Source: Amphirosellinia nigrospora
Taxonomy: Eukaryota > Ascomycota > Sordariomycetes > Xylariales > Xylariaceae
NCBI GenBank assembly: GCA_004123355.1
Contig: SCHM01000002.1
Coordinates: 10,203,569 to 10,267,568 of the forward strand
Direction: 5' to 3'
DNA length: 64,000 nucleotides
The notes beneath the pieces are model-generated. The model saw only the letters and a program-made list of their open reading frames with translations, had not been told where the DNA came from and did no database searches. Below, one piece after another: positions 1-12,885 of this stretch (its first letter is position 1; each line of letters opens with the position of its first letter). A program made the translations under genes and the position numbers.

Positions 1-92
1 ACGAAAAAAACCCATCAGGTTGGTGACTTCGAGGTCTTCGCGTCTTGGATGATCAGGTCCGATGCGTCGGCGCGCCCGGACGAAGGCGTAAC

Positions 93-1751
93 TCAGGTAC
101 GGCCCGTCAAGGCGGATAGATATTGGTGGCGGAACACCAACAGCGTCCACGAGCCCGGCTCGAGGGCCCGAGCTACGCTGAAATGGGGGCGTACGATGTT
201 TGATATTCTGAAATGGGAATTTCTTTTGGCGTTGGCTGTTATGCCCTGCGGCATTGATGAGGGAAGGCTGGGGAAAGTGAAGACAAAACGGCGGTATCCT
301 CGGGAGTAGTCGAAGAAATAAAGTCCCTGGGTAAAACGTCCTGGGTTAAGTATTGCATCCACCAGATGGGAGTAGCTAGCCCGGAGGTTGGCTTGCGTCC
401 AGGGATTACGCAAGCCTCCTTCACAAAACAACCGCCCGTCGTGGCCAGCACTTTCTAGAAAATGGCCACGCTCAGGCGAAAACCGACACGGATGTTGCAG
501 TGACGTTGAAAAGTCGTGTGTGAAAATTATGGATTTCGATCTCAGCAGGTAGCTGTAATCAACATCATCACAAATGCAGGCAAATAATCGCGCGGACTTG
601 TCATCGGTGGTTCTCTCCGGTTTCTGGAGGAAGCAAACCTGGCATAGACCATCTACTTTGGACAGAGCGTGTAGCAGAGAACGGCAACGGCCTCGTAGAT
701 TATCGATGCACACGCTCAGAGATCTGGCCTCACTAAGCTCGGGCGATTCGATAGCTGAGGCAATAGCCTCGAATGAGAGCTGCGTAAATGGGTCCATTTC
801 AAGTCTATATGACCAGCGTAAGCTAGACGAAGGAGCTGTCCAGCGGCAATTCCTGAGCCTAATCTTCCTGGGGATTTTTTGAGGCACCGTAGGAGAACGT
901 TTTGAAACCGCGGAAGTTGACGAATTGGATCAAAGATGGACATGTCGAAGTCGGCGCCGTCAACAGTGCTATCAATAAGGGCCATGATAGAAATTCTACG
1001 AGCGATATGACACGGGTGCCATGGTCTACGGTTACTTGGGGCGTCCAATTGAAGGGCCGTAAGACTATTCACTGGTCAGTAGAATACTCACAATGGACGA
1101 AGCATGGATAATAAACAAACAATCAAAGGATTCCATCGGCACGAGTGGTCTATTCTCTAACTCGTCGGCTAAGTGTTGGCAACGGCTAGTGTACCGGATT
1201 TTTCGCAAATATTCGGACGTTGAAAGAAGTTCGTACGGCCTGTACTCTCTTTGGTCGCTTCCCAGTCGGTTGTTTTCAACTACGCCCAAAATTCATATAA
1301 TTCGTCCAAGTACCTGTTGGCCATCGCGGGATGCTTGATAGATTCAAAGATGACGATCCGTAGTGGATGTCTTGTAGATCGGTAATATCGAAGATGACCG
1401 TGCCGTAATTATTTGTTATAATCCGGTAATCGAAACGGAATATCTGTCCATAAGCTCGATCTTCCGAACAGTAACGTGGCTCGTGAGCGACTCCCAGAAG
1501 GAGACAAGATGAGATTATAGGAAACATTGTTATTTCATTCCCGTGTCGATCTCGAAGAAGTTTGGGATTGGGACAGCGCGATATCGCAGCTTAATATTTT
1601 CGGGGTTAGCAGAGCGTTTGAGGTTTTGGTAGTCATCTTCATAAAACTTGGTAGCTAGATGCGTTTCTGCATCAATCGCGACTCGGTTTTCTGCCGCGGA
1701 GAGGAGATTCATGGTTTCTGTACAGGCGCCTATGAGATCGTCCCGTCGCAC
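93..1751 (-). pseudogene. Disrupted hypothetical protein (ORF chain)
   Basis: I do not recognise this gene. At least five minus-strand ORFs follow one another (1751-1530, 1527-1276, 1289-1065, 1072-716 and 887-93) in changing frames, with protein-like composition. The last and longest (264 codons) has Cys, Leu and Trp spacing of the kind seen in fungal F-box/LRR-like hypothetical proteins, but no domain can be assigned. A GTGAGT donor-like site lies at the junction near 1092, so some frame changes may be introns and others single-base errors as in neighbouring genes. The true start is not determined. It could be a degenerate F-box-like gene or an intact gene damaged in the sequence. Confidence is low for the model and moderate that something coding is or was here. 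Confidence 0.35.
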
Positions 1752-3273
1752 GTAGTGTACTCCACGACAGCTAAATAGCGATAAGAGTTTGAAGGGCCGA
1801 CTCTGGCGACCACATAGAACAATACGTTCCTGTGACTATGGTTGAAGATCATGGCCATGACTCCAAAGGATTGAGGCCGAAATTCTTCGATCACAGAGGT
1901 GTCTAGACTAAATTGATGAGGAGAAGAGAGTTCGAATAGGGAAAAATTTGGATGGGAATGAAACTAAAAGGGTTGATAAAATAACTTAAAAAGGGGTATC
2001 TACAGGGTAGCCTTTACGGACCTGAAGTGGCTGTAGAAAGTTTCGTCGAGATAGCGTACGTATACGTACCTAAATCTTCGCCCGCCTCTTGGTTAGGTAG
2101 GTGCCCAGCCACGTACCTAGTATATAAACAGCAAAACTCTTAACATGATATTTCGCTTACCATAATATTTGGTGTTGCTTGGTTTTACAGATCTGCTTTA
2201 TTACTAACGATTCCCGGGAAGTCCAACTCAAGTTCTGGCGAAGATCATTCATTGGACTTGAGCCAATGTGGGGAAAGATGATCTGATATCTACCTAATCG
2301 TTGAACAATATACATTGAATCGTTAAAGCTAGTTTCTACGCCGGGGTCGAACGCGGGTGCAGTATGATACTTGTTGCCACGCAAAAAGTTTAAATTATTT
2401 GCATTATAGCCCAGTCTCCCATCTCTAGCTATATGTACACACCCTCTTTGTCCAGGGGTCAGGAAAACGGCATTGCGATACTAACTAAAGAATTGGCATT
2501 ATTTGAATTCGCTTTCTGCTAAGTGATGGGTTCGCAACCCAAGGTACCCATAACAATATCACTCTTGAAAATAGATGAATTTACTCCATCTGGAAATAAT
2601 ATGCAAACTCCATTTCGGAACCCGATGACGCCAAGCTCCTACTTCAATGACACTAACAATCAATGTGCCATGGCGGTGGAAATAGAGGTGAGATAGGACC
2701 AATAAAGACCGTGGGATGATATATACCGTCCAAGGGGTTACAATAAGTATGATGTTATTTTCGGAACTGACGCCAAACTCGTTGGTAGCTATGGAGGATT
2801 GTCACTTTCAGTGGTTGATGTTAAGACAGAGCCACAATGAACATCAACTTCGCCTATGAGCAATAGTGCTAATAAATGATTCAGGCAACTTGTTAGCATT
2901 CACTCTACGTCAGTCGGATTCAATCTGCTAACGAATAGAATGGCCGCGATTATTGTCCATCTACTTCTTATTTGAAATAGCACGCGATGCGCCTCCTGCT
3001 ACTCACAAAAATAGGTACATATAGCAAATTGCCCGCTTAGTACCGGCATTTCTACTCACAAGCAAGGCGAGAGGTAAGATCATTTTCCCAAACCTTGCCA
3101 AAGAAACTCATCATCGAAACCCCTCCCTATAGCTTCTATGCATCTCTGCTTATCATCTTATCATTTTCGATGAGCTGGAATTCTTCACCTTAATGTCCCC
3201 TGAGAGCATCATCGTACAAATCGTATCTCTTACTGCGGCATTATGTCTTCACGTAAAAGCACGCCACTACTAT
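1752..3273. other. Intergenic, no gene seen
   Basis: About 1.5 kb between the broken ORF chain and the ubiquitin-like gene. The only reading frame above 60 codons (2384-2157, minus) has no protein-like features. A short perfect hairpin around 2527-2540 (GGGTT/AACCC) resembles a tRNA T-arm, but no other tRNA parts are present. Confidence 0.6.
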
Positions 3274-5515
3274 TTATGTGGCGCGGGGTTCTTCTGGAGC
3301 CGGGGGTATGGTGTTTTGTCCGGTCGTGTTATTTGAAGGTCCTGCTTCGTAATCTGGAGAATCTTTATCTGAAGGAGATCCGTGGTCTCCCGCGCGATCA
3401 ACAGTAGGGTTGCCATCGGCATGATCTGATGCTGCTTGGGCAGCCGTGGCCGCAGCTGCTTCAGCTTCTTGTTGTCGTTGCCTTTCTGCTCGAGCTTCCG
3501 CCTCTACTTGAGCGATATGTCGCTCGGCTAGGCCTGGGGCGAGACTAGCGACGAAGAGAATGCCAGCACGCTCCAATCGTCTTGCTTGGTTCCACAACCA
3601 ATTGGCATTACCTTGCTGTCGCTGTTGAACGAGCCTGACTGCTGCATCAGCTGGGTCTGGATCTCCGAGTCTCGCGGGGTTTGCCCCGTTCGCATCACCG
3701 CGTTGAGCATTTTCAGCGGCAGGACGCTGCTGTTGGCGGTCTGGGCCGCTGCTGCTAGGGGTATTAGGTTCTCTAAATGGCGACGCAAAGGAATCCAGAT
3801 TTGCTCAGCGAAGGGATTTAACACCCCAGTATTTACTATGAACAAGGTGATGGCGATCGAAACCACCGTTATCCATCGGGACCAACTAGATGTTGGGAGG
3901 TGAACCACCAAATGAATAATGCTAATCGGATGAGCATCCATATATGTGGCCATATTTGGATCATTCGAATGGCTTGAATTTGGGGGTCATTCATTCATGA
4001 CCAAGTTGAGCCTGCATTGGGACTGGCACTTGCAACTCATGTTGGGGTTGTGGTTGAGCTCGCTGGCCGGGCGGCGAATTGTTTGGGTGAGGGTTCAGTC
4101 CGTTCCGACTAGTTATAGAAGACCGCGAGATGATTTGTGGAAATGCTTGATGTCGTGTGTGTGTGGCGTGTCCTGGGTTACATTAAACGGTGTGGGTAGA
4201 AGAGGAACCTATGGCTGATAACTGCGAAGTTGAGGGCTATTAATATGCCCCTAAACTACCATTCAACAAGATCGCCGAGGTCCACTTGGAGAAGAGAGGA
4301 TATATACCTCAGGTGTTGCTAGGGACGACTGGGTTGCGTGAATCCCGGGGATGGTGTTGTGAGAACGTCCCAATGCTCGCAAAGGATCAGGAGTGCCGGC
4401 TGCGCTCCCATTGCGTGATTGGATTAATGGCGTCGTAACGCCGGCGGAATAGGTTGTTGGCTCTGATAACTGGCTAGATTAGCGAGCGAAGAGCCGCTAG
4501 CATTTCTTCGCATAGCATCAGCCATTGTGCGTGTTGCAGAACCCGCATCCGATGGGCGGAAAATATTAGGCATGTCGTAAGCCCCTGTTGATCCCCCGAT
4601 GGTACTGATCGGGTTGCGAAATCGTAGGGTTAGGTACTTCGGCCGATGAAAGGGGAGAGCCAGTTCTCCCGGGCCGATGGTGGTAGTAACAATAGATTCA
4701 TTGACGGTAAAACGCCACCGCTGGCCATCCGGACCAATGCTCTCACGGATCACAGTACGGGTAGTTTCCGGTTGAAATGGCGACGCCGCTCTACCTGGTG
4801 TCGTGGCGCCTGGCGTTCCCCGGTTCTGCATACCATGCGAACCCATCGGTGTTAAACGTTGGATTTTGGTTTTGGGTTGCCAATCCTAAACGAGCCATGA
4901 CTTGATATTGATTCTGCAATAACTGTTGGGGTGTCATGCCGGTGGCAGCTGAGTGCCATTCAACGCACCCGGCGCCTGGGGTTGCCAAAGGCGATGTTCG
5001 GATGTTGGCTGAACCTCAAGTACTGGGCTTGATGCTGGGCTTGATGCTGGGCATGCTGGTGGGCGTGTTGAGTGGCGGGGGTTTGCGCACGGGAGCTTGC
5101 ATGTTGGTGAGACGTGAGGGGAGGCGCGGTCTCTGCTCTTCAGAAGGATCGCGCAGGACGAGGTGGAGGGTCTGACGGTCTGGGGATCGGAGCTAATGAT
5201 CAAGGCGTTATTATAGACATCACAGCAAGTACGCAAACAGGTGCAACCTACGGATTGTTCGCCAAACAACTCAAGCATGGTCTCAGAATCGCGCGCCAAC
5301 AATCGCCCTCTGTGAATGAGTCGCTGAGCATCATCCGGAGGCTTCGTGCCGACACAGCCTCGTATCCGTTCCTTTAACTGCCCAACCGTTGTCGTGACGG
5401 GGAGGGTCACGAATAGAGGTTGAGGCACGTTGACAGAGGGTGATAGGATCTGTAGCGTGAACTGGCCGGGTTCCTCCGTGGCCGCAGCAGCCGGAGACGT
5501 GGTTGGTTCGGACAT
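3274..5515 (-). CDS. Ubiquitin-like domain ER membrane protein (HERP/Usa1-like)
   Basis: The N-terminus is a ubiquitin-like domain: a beta-rich start after MSEPTT, a TVGQLKERI helix, the RLIHRGRLLARDSE strand-turn region and, after an intron, QTLHLVLRD. The intron at 5251-5193 (59 nt, GTAGGT...ATTAG) joins in frame at GEQS/LRSP. Downstream come a Gln/His-rich repeat (HQAQ units), the motif PEVYILSSPSGPRA, two adjacent hydrophobic segments (MLIRLALFIWWFTS and WITVVSIAITLFIVNTGVL, near 3930-3840), and a charged Ala/Glu-rich C-terminus ending NTIPPAPEEPRAT. This order matches the fungal relatives of HERP/Usa1, scaffolds of ER-associated degradation; function is inferred from family layout. At least seven single-base frame breaks (for example near 3745, 3898, 4440, 4840 and 4960) interrupt it, several in C or G runs. 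I read these as sequence errors. I chose the second Met because the UBL fold starts soon after it. Confidence 0.7.
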
Positions 5516-6601
5516 TGTTGGTGTCGCAGACAACAACAACGACAAGAACAGAGATAGTATGAGAAATGGTCACGGCTCAAAGGGGTTGGTTGTTGAATTC
5601 GGCGGTCCAACTGGGCGAGAATCACCACGGGTAGAGAGATTCGAAGGTGGTGGCGAGCATGCCAGGCAAAATGGCTCCCAAGTTGTGATTCCAAAGAAGT
5701 GTATAAAGATGCTGAGGTGCAGTGGCCGATGAATCTAAGTACAAAGTCCACAGAGGGGCTGGCCGTGGTGTGGCTTAAAATAAGAAGCGAAAAAGGAACA
5801 ATCAAGTCAAGAAAGAGACGGAAAGAGACTGACTTAGGGAATAAGAGGTAGAGCAAGAGATCGTGTTTACTGTTGCGCAGCCAAACCGATGCTGTTTGAT
5901 TCGAGAAGCGTTTAATAAGCAGGTGCTTGCTGTCCTCAAGTCCAGAAGGTGTCCTATAGCTACCTGCCTCGCTACCTGCCTCTAGGTGGTGCCAAGGTGG
6001 TACATGTACGCTATTCCAGGGATATAATAGGCACCGAGGTACATGTACAGGTACCCGGCTCAATGGTGGAAGGGGCCATAAATGGACGATGGAGGGGCCA
6101 TAAGTGGCCAGTGGTCATAAGTGGACAGCGGCCATAAGTGGCCATGACATAAGGGCCCATCATATCCTACCCGGGTATCTGCCCCCTTATACCGCCTGGC
6201 CCAGATGGGATAGCTTCCGACCTACATTGCATCTAGTTAGACAACTGGCTAGCTGAGAGCTGCTCAAACTGCGTCATGGGGGGTGGCAGATCGATCTGTG
6301 TGGTACCTACACCAGAGCCAAATCCTTCGAGGTCTACTTTGCTGATATTTTGCATTTTGGTTGTCTCCCTTCTAATTTCACCTCCTTTGGGACCTATATG
6401 CCTAGGCCAATGTCTAGTTGCGACGGGGCGACTCGAGTCTCACGAACGGCCCCAATTCGCTAGCAGGGTTTTTATTATTTCCAGAAAATACGTTGACTGG
6501 CAGCCCCTGACAATGGCCACTCCATCGACCGTTTTTATTCGGGGCGAGCTCGCCTGCCCTCTAGCTTTAGACCACAATGCCTCTATCGCCAACCGACAAC
6601 A
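5516..6601. promoter_or_regulatory. Divergent intergenic between UBL gene and PSD1
   Basis: About 1.1 kb separates two divergently transcribed genes and should hold both promoters. ORFs here have no protein-like features. It contains a four-copy CATAARTGGMC array (6077-6143) and two GTACATGTAC-like palindromes (about 6001-6010 and 6040-6050). Promoter function is inferred from position only. Confidence 0.5.
6077..6143. repeat. Four-copy tandem motif CATAA[A/G]TGG[A/C]C
   Basis: Copies start at 6077, 6099, 6116 and 6133, with spacings of 22, 17 and 17 bases. Positions 6 and 10 vary (A/G and A/C), giving an alternating pattern of TGGAC and TGGCC ends. The regular spacing close to two helical turns, in a divergent promoter, would suit a multi-site regulator, but no factor is assigned. 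Confidence 0.7.
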
Positions 6602-8181
6602 ATGACCACTCGGTTATCTACGCCACATTTTACAACGACCCCGAAAGCTTCGTTCCATCATTCGAGGCGTGTATCCCAGAACAGAGACCACTTCGGCTCT
6701 AGACTTCGACATGCCCTCAACGACACGAAGATCAGGTGGTATCCCATACCCGTAGGGCTAGGCATAGGTTTTCTAGGATTTGTACAGTTCTATAAGACGC
6801 AGTCACGGGAGAAGGAAAGACGCGAGGCGGAGACGTCCGAGGAGCAAGAATCACGTCCTAAGAAACGGCCGCGAGTGCGCCCAGATGGCCCATGGTAAAC
6901 CAGACGATATCCAGAGCTCATCGGTCTTTTTAGCTTACACTCAATTGTGCGCAGGCAAGTCCAGGTCATGTCTACCTTGCCCCTCAAGGCCATGTCCAGG
7001 TTATGGGGCATGTTTAACGAGCTCACCATCCCGTATTACTTGCGTGTGCCGGGCTTCAAGCTCTACTCGTTCGTCTTTGGGGTGAACCTCGACGAGGTGT
7101 CAGAACCCGACCTCCATGTGTACCCCAACTTGGCCGCCTTCTTCTACCGGACCCTGAAGCCCGGCGTGCGGCCGTTGGATCCAGACCCGAATGCGCTGCT
7201 GTCACCCTCCGACGGCCGGGTATTACAATTTGGTAAAATCGAGGGAATGACATCGAGCAGGTGAAAGGCATGACCTACACAGTGGATGCGCTACTGGGGA
7301 AGAACACACCAGCCCCTAGTATCGCAAGTGGAGGATCTGAATCAAGCGTCGACACCGCGCAAAAAGGGCGGGCCGAGGCAGAGCTACATGGTGACGAAGA
7401 GCTGGTGAAAGCCGACGAGGAATTCGCTCGTGTGAACGGCATCTCTTACACAGTCCCAGGCCTGCTCTCAGGGAGTTCTGAGGAAAGTCGCGACAATCCC
7501 AAGATTGAAGACCAAAGTACAGTTCCCTCCAGCCCGAGTGCCGTCTCTGAAGTGAGGGCTGATCTCGCGCTCGGCGAGAAGCCCTGGTATTCCCTTCTCA
7601 GCCCCGATAACAAGACTTCGCTCTACTATGCCGTCGTCTATCTGGCACCCGGCGACTACCACCGCTTTCACTCGCCGGCCAACTGGGTCGTCGAGCGCCG
7701 TCGACATTTTGCCGGCGAGCTATATTCAGTATCGCCATATCTACAGCGGACACTACCTGGGCTGTTCACGCTAAACGAACGGATTGTTCTCCTAGGTCGC
7801 TGGCGGTGGGGATTCTTTTCATATATCCCAGTCGGCGCGACCAATGTGGGCTCCATCAAGATCAACTTCGATAAGGAGTTGCGGACCAACTCACTCTTAA
7901 CCGACACCGCGGCCGATCACGCGGCCGAGGAAGCCGCGGCGCGAGGAGAACCGTACAGCGGTTTTGCCGAGGCCACGTATTCCGGCGCGAGTGCCGTCCT
8001 CGGCGGCCATGCGCTGCGACGCGGAGATGAGATGGGCGGCTTCCAGCTCGGAAGCACCATCGTGCTCGTCTTCGAGGCCCCGGTCGCGGACCAACCTGAC
8101 AGTAAACGCGGGTTTACCTGGGCCGTCGAGAAAGGACAAACGATCAAGATGGGCCAAGTCCTCGGTCATGTCCAGGAATAG
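6602..8181 (+). CDS. PSD1: Phosphatidylserine decarboxylase proenzyme, mitochondrial (Psd1)
   Basis: Converts phosphatidylserine to phosphatidylethanolamine at the mitochondrial inner membrane. The N-terminus is basic and Ser/Thr-rich (presequence-like), followed by one hydrophobic segment ([13 protein letters not shown]). One intron, 6895-6954 (60 nt, GTAAAC...GCGCAG), joins as GPW/QVQVM. Catalytic features are visible: SPSDGRVL (Asp), [10 protein letters not shown] (His) and, near the C-terminus, FQLGSTIVL with the LGST self-cleavage site that yields the pyruvoyl group. Between these sits a low-complexity linker (about 7290-7560). One missing base near 7245 splits the frame between GKIEG and the [15 protein letters not shown] segment; adding it gives 506 residues. 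The enzyme is essential for normal mitochondrial membranes, so the break is probably a sequence error. Identity is certain by motifs. Confidence 0.93.
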
Positions 8182-9388
8182 TCTACGCACGCCCTGTACA
8201 ATCTCACATATGACCGACCTCCCAGATGTAAATCATGACAAGAAAAAAAATGTATAAATATACCAATCTATCTTGTATAGCGTGTCAATTTTTATCTGTT
8301 ACTACATAAACCGGCTAGAGGACGGCCAGAACAGCAGGTTTCAGTTAGTATACTATAGATCAATGAAGAGGATAGAAAGAGGTTTTCATTACGACGAGAA
8401 AAAGTCCCTAATGAATCCGCTAACGCCAGCCCTTTTTGTTTATCTAATTCCTAGTTAATATATAATCCTTCGTACCGCGCAACAAGGCAACTCCAATTTT
8501 CTTTCTGGTTTTTTTTTCACTGATAATGGAGATTTACAAGAAAGCAAAAGGGGTCCCGAGTAACCAAGGACTTGTGAAGAAAGTGCTGTTGTTTGGAACA
8601 CTTAAAATGGAGGAGGAGCAACTCTATGATGAACAACAGGCTACTAGTTTAAAAGTAAAGCCGTGCAAATAACCCCTGTCTGATTTCCGGTTTCCCTGTT
8701 TTACGCCATTTGGGAGTCATATCCGACCCTATTCTGACACTAACAGGATCAATACACAGGCAGGAGATAGCAGGAGCAGGGTCAATGGTAAACCCGTCGC
8801 GTTCCTGTTATTGTCTCTGGCCTCTTGTTCGCCCCAGCCAATTCTCCCGTCCTAGATACCCTCTCACAAAGACCATTTTCCTCACTTGACCCCCACCACA
8901 ACTCCATTTTCGCTTGGCACAAGGATCCCACATCATCTAAGGCTTGTCCACCCAAAAGGAGGTGACAAGTCCAAAGAAGCTACGGTATTGTCAAATATGT
9001 ACGGGAAACGAATGGCCTATAAAAGTTCTTGTCATGAACACAACAAAAGTCGAGTCACGTGAGATCCCTATTTAGAATCATTCGCTATGAAGCCCTTGGA
9101 GAGCTGCCTTGGATGTGTTTCGAGACAAATCTTCTGCCTTGCTCAGAAACGACAGTGAGATATAGTGGACTTGGAAAAATCACAAGGCGGAAACTTGTCT
9201 GCTGATGCTCATCGGTATGGTGAAAACTGCGCAGTGATGCGAATTGGAATAAAGATGCGAGAGATTCGTACAAACGGACCCGGCGGCTGAAGGGGCTATC
9301 GTGGAAAAAAATATTAAAAAAAACAAATAACCTTGACGGGCACCCTTGGATATCTCGTTTATTGTGATAGTAGAATGAAGATAGAGGA
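8182..9388. other. Convergent intergenic, no gene seen
   Basis: About 1.2 kb between the 3' ends of PSD1 and RTS1. It presumably holds both polyadenylation regions. The short ORFs (for example 9392-9085 minus) look random. No repeat or RNA structure was recognised. Confidence 0.6.
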
Positions 9389-11561
9389 TCATCGTTGGCT
9401 TCTAGATGAGCTTATCGAGCTTTGTCGCTCATGAGGACGACGATCCCTGCGTTCCCCATCCTGTAGCTTGAGTGAGTCTAGTCGTTTCTGATTGTCGTCC
9501 GTCATAGAGTCTGGCTCGTCATTTGCTGTCGAAGCTGAAGCACCATTAGCCTTTCTTTTGTTGGCCTGTTCCGCGATGGCTGCCCATTTCTTTCCCGAAG
9601 AGCCTGTCTAGCTGGAGCATTGTTCTGCTGCTCGTTTAATCGTGAGAGCAATCGTCGAATAGTTGTGGATTGATTTCCATAAAAAGCTTCATGGCGTTAT
9701 ATACCATCCCATGAATTGTTCTACTGACATTAGCTACGTTACGCTCATCAATTCGATAGTACTCACCTATTCCAATGTCCTTTGGAGTTTTCATAAAGCG
9801 GAGCAAACATGATCGGCAGAATGATTTCAACGTTGTCGCTCACCAAATTGCAAAAATATTCATTGTTCCAGAAGTAGAGTGCTCGCTCTGCTACTTGGAA
9901 ATGAGGGCTGGCCACTGACTTGGCAAGCTGATGGAAAAGAGGCTCCTGGACTTTGGCAAATTCTGCCGGGTCCATTACCTCAAATATGTCTTCTACCTCG
10001 TTGAGGTACATGACTTCCTTTGTACTATTAACCTTGGGCCAGTATCGTAGCAGTCCGAGAACTACATCTTCTGTTAAGGAAGCGTCCTTTTCGAGAAATT
10101 GAACGATGCAGTAAGCAAGTTGAGGATGATACATGCTTAAACTCTTGACCTTATGTAGAGGGAGTAGTGTCCGCGTGAGGAAAAGCTTGTGTTCCTCCTT
10201 GAGAGGCAAAGCGAATCCGTTGATAATGGATCCTAAGATCTCAAGCAGCTCAGCGACGCCGTTGAATCTCTCCGTCTCGTACGTGAATTGGAAGAAGACG
10301 TTGTTGATTGAACGTCGAATAAAGGAGCGGAGATTAAGGAATTTTCCATAGATGCGATGCAGCGTCGTCTTGAGAAAATCTCTTTCGCGTGGATCTTCCG
10401 AGTCAAAGAGCTCGAGCAGTTGAAGGACGAAGCTGTGGTCAATATAGGCTTTGGCAATGTTGGTATTGAAATCTTGGCTTTCGATGAACCTAAGGAAAAA
10501 CTCGTAAACAACCTGAATATGTGGCCAGGCGACCTCAAGCACAGGTTCGTCCTCTTCAGGGTCAAATGCCTCGCCTTGAGGATTCATCGGTGGGGGATAG
10601 GCCGGAAAAGATTCTTCGCAAACATTTCAACTACACGGGGTACATTGGTTCTGTGATGACCTGACGGTTGTTGGCCACGTAGTCTAGCAGTTCGTGCAGG
10701 GCCAGACGCTTGATCTCCTTGGACTTCATATCGCCACTAGCATCGTTGAAATCAAAGATGACATTGCACTGGTCGATCTTCTGCATGAAGAGTTCTTGGC
10801 GGCGATTGGGCGGGACCTCATGGAAACCAGGTAACTTTTCTAGCTCTCTATGTGGATGAGGAGACACATCGAAGCGAGAAGAACTCTGGCGCTTCGGCGT
10901 TCTAAGACCTTCGGGTACGTCCTTTGGAGTCTGGTGAAGGCGGTCAAATACTAAAGACTTCTGACCAGCTTTTGGTGGAGCAAGATCGTGAGGCATGATT
11001 TCAGGAGCTCCAGGTGGCGGGATATGCTACGATAAATAGAAAGTCAGACGCAAGCTCCAAACACCAAACACCAATCTGGTTAATGGGGCAAACTTACTGG
11101 AGTACCGCTAGGAGAGATCACAACAGTCGGCGGAAGCGTCCCATGTCTAGACGGGGTGACGGCTCCGTTGGGTGATTGTTGAGACCCGAGGCCACCAAAT
11201 CTGTCCGATACGCTACCTGAGCCCGCCGGGCTCCCGCCTTGCAATGTGGGATCGCTGCCAATCGAACCGCCGTTGTTCGGAGGCAAGGGCTTCATCCTCG
11301 GATCATTGAGAGTCGATGTGGACGATGAGGGTGTCAGGTTAGGGGACTGTGTCTCCCGGCCGGCGGTGGAAGAGGGAGAAGCTGTCCCATCTTTCGAATC
11401 CTTGTTTTTCTTGGACGACTTGCTGTCGCTCTTGCCCCGCGAAAGCTACAAGGAGGACGCGTTGTTAGCACCTACAATCAGCGACGACATGCACACCGGA
11501 GAACGGAGGCTGTGTGGTAATGGACGCATACACTTACGACCCTCTGGCTAAAGCGCTTCAT
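9389..11561 (-). CDS. RTS1: Serine/threonine phosphatase 2A regulatory subunit, B56 family
   Basis: The B56 (B-prime, Rts1) subunit targets PP2A to substrates, in yeast at centromeres and in stress control. The start MKRFSQRV lies at 11561. Three introns fit consensus: 11537-11446, 11097-11027 and 9766-9724 (43 nt, GTGAGT...TCAG, joining GHWN/SRTIHG). The N-terminal 200 residues are Ser/Pro-rich linker; the rest is the HEAT-like B56 core with family motifs such as [30 protein letters not shown] and [12 protein letters not shown]. Four single-base breaks were inferred: two around MYPV/VEMF and RPIP/PPMNP (10640-10590, one in a C run), and two in the C-terminal tail (near 9640 and 9595). Correcting all four gives 656 residues with one frame. 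The gene is single-copy in most fungi, so sequence error is the simplest reading. Confidence 0.92.
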
Positions 11562-12885
11562 TTTCGTAGGTCACGACCTACTAGGGGACGGCGGGGTCGG
11601 ACGCCCAAAGCAAGGGGGCTCTGGCTAGGACAGCGAGGGGATCAGAGTCGAAGCCGGGGCTTGTAGTGCTGGCAGAGATGGATGGCGGTGGTCATGCGTA
11701 GCAAGCCGCAACGGAACCGGCGCTCTGACGACGGGACGGGGATGGTATGCGCAGGAGGAACAGAGTTGGTTGGTTGTTTATTGTCCGTCTATTTTCAGGT
11801 GCGGAGCCTCGAGGCAACGGCTTGGAGCGCAGGGGTCGGGGTCTTTTGGTCTTGGGTCTTGGTCTTAGTCTTGTGATTCGGCGACGGCCAAACGACAGAT
11901 TGCAGCCGGTGGTGGGGAGTCAGAGCTGGGGGCAAACAGCAGACGGCGTGGTATGCATATTTTCCTAATTTGGGAGATGGAGGTTGGGCAATTCAAGAAA
12001 GATGGGCGAAGAGGTGAAGGTTAGATGGTTACAGGTTAAGGTCGGTCGGCCGGTCGGTAATAGCATGTAGGGGTCAAGGCAGTACTCAGTAGGTAAGGTT
12101 AAGTCAGTGCTGTAGTGGTTGGTGGTGGTGGTGATTTAGTTGGGAGGTATGGAGAAGTGAACGACTCCGTGATCTTGCAGGGAACAAATGGGGCCTAGCA
12201 CAGCCAGCGTAGTAGTGTATGTACCTCCTCACCATCTGCCTACCAACTACTGTTTATACCGTCTCACTCACACAACTCCATAACACCCTATTAATTTTAC
12301 GATGGCCGTAATCAGAGCATCATGGTCATATAATACCAGAAAATCATTCAAGATGACCCGTGCCCATGCTCTCTTTTTCTCTTAGCTCCCTATTGTACCG
12401 GGTAGGTCCTGTCAGGTGGTTTATAGTACTGAATGATAGGGGAGCATATCTAGCCTATTGGTTATTTAGCTACCCTACCTCTCACGCAAGCACCTAACAA
12501 CATACAATTGTTCCGGCGCACTGACCACGTCGAAGGAGCAGTTAGTCCGCTAAAACCACCTGACAGCTTGGGGTTACCTTGGAATACTTAAGCTTTCAAT
12601 GGCCTATTGAAGGCTCTGATTGATAGCCCTATTACAGGCACCTAGCATCGTGCATGGATGCGACAAGGAACCTTTTAAGTTCTATCATTTAGAAATGGTT
12701 GAGTTAGGTATTTTCCACCTTGAAAAAAAAAACCAAATAGCGAGCTCCTTTGCGTTCAACTACCATAAGTCGGTTGTGTCCTTGCCATCTAGCCAATGGC
12801 CGAGGCATAATCGCCCTTTTAGTCAACACCAGCTTCACCCATAACCACCATCACACAGCTTTCAAACACACCTGTACCAGACACA
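11562..12885. other. Divergent intergenic (RTS1 and SFC1 promoters)
   Basis: About 1.3 kb upstream of two divergent genes. G/T-rich stretches (about 11640-12150) sit next to RTS1. No coding feature or clear motif array was seen. Confidence 0.5.

Noticed and set aside
2520-2545. tRNA T-arm-like hairpin GGGTTCGCAACCC
   Set aside because: No acceptor, D or anticodon arms at the right distance.
5407-6063. 218-codon minus-strand ORF upstream of the UBL gene
   Set aside because: It overlaps the true UBL start in another frame and covers promoter sequence; it is a chance frame.
7245-7262. Possible programmed frameshift in PSD1
   Set aside because: The same kind of one-base loss occurs in unrelated conserved genes across the window, so sequencing error is the simpler reading.
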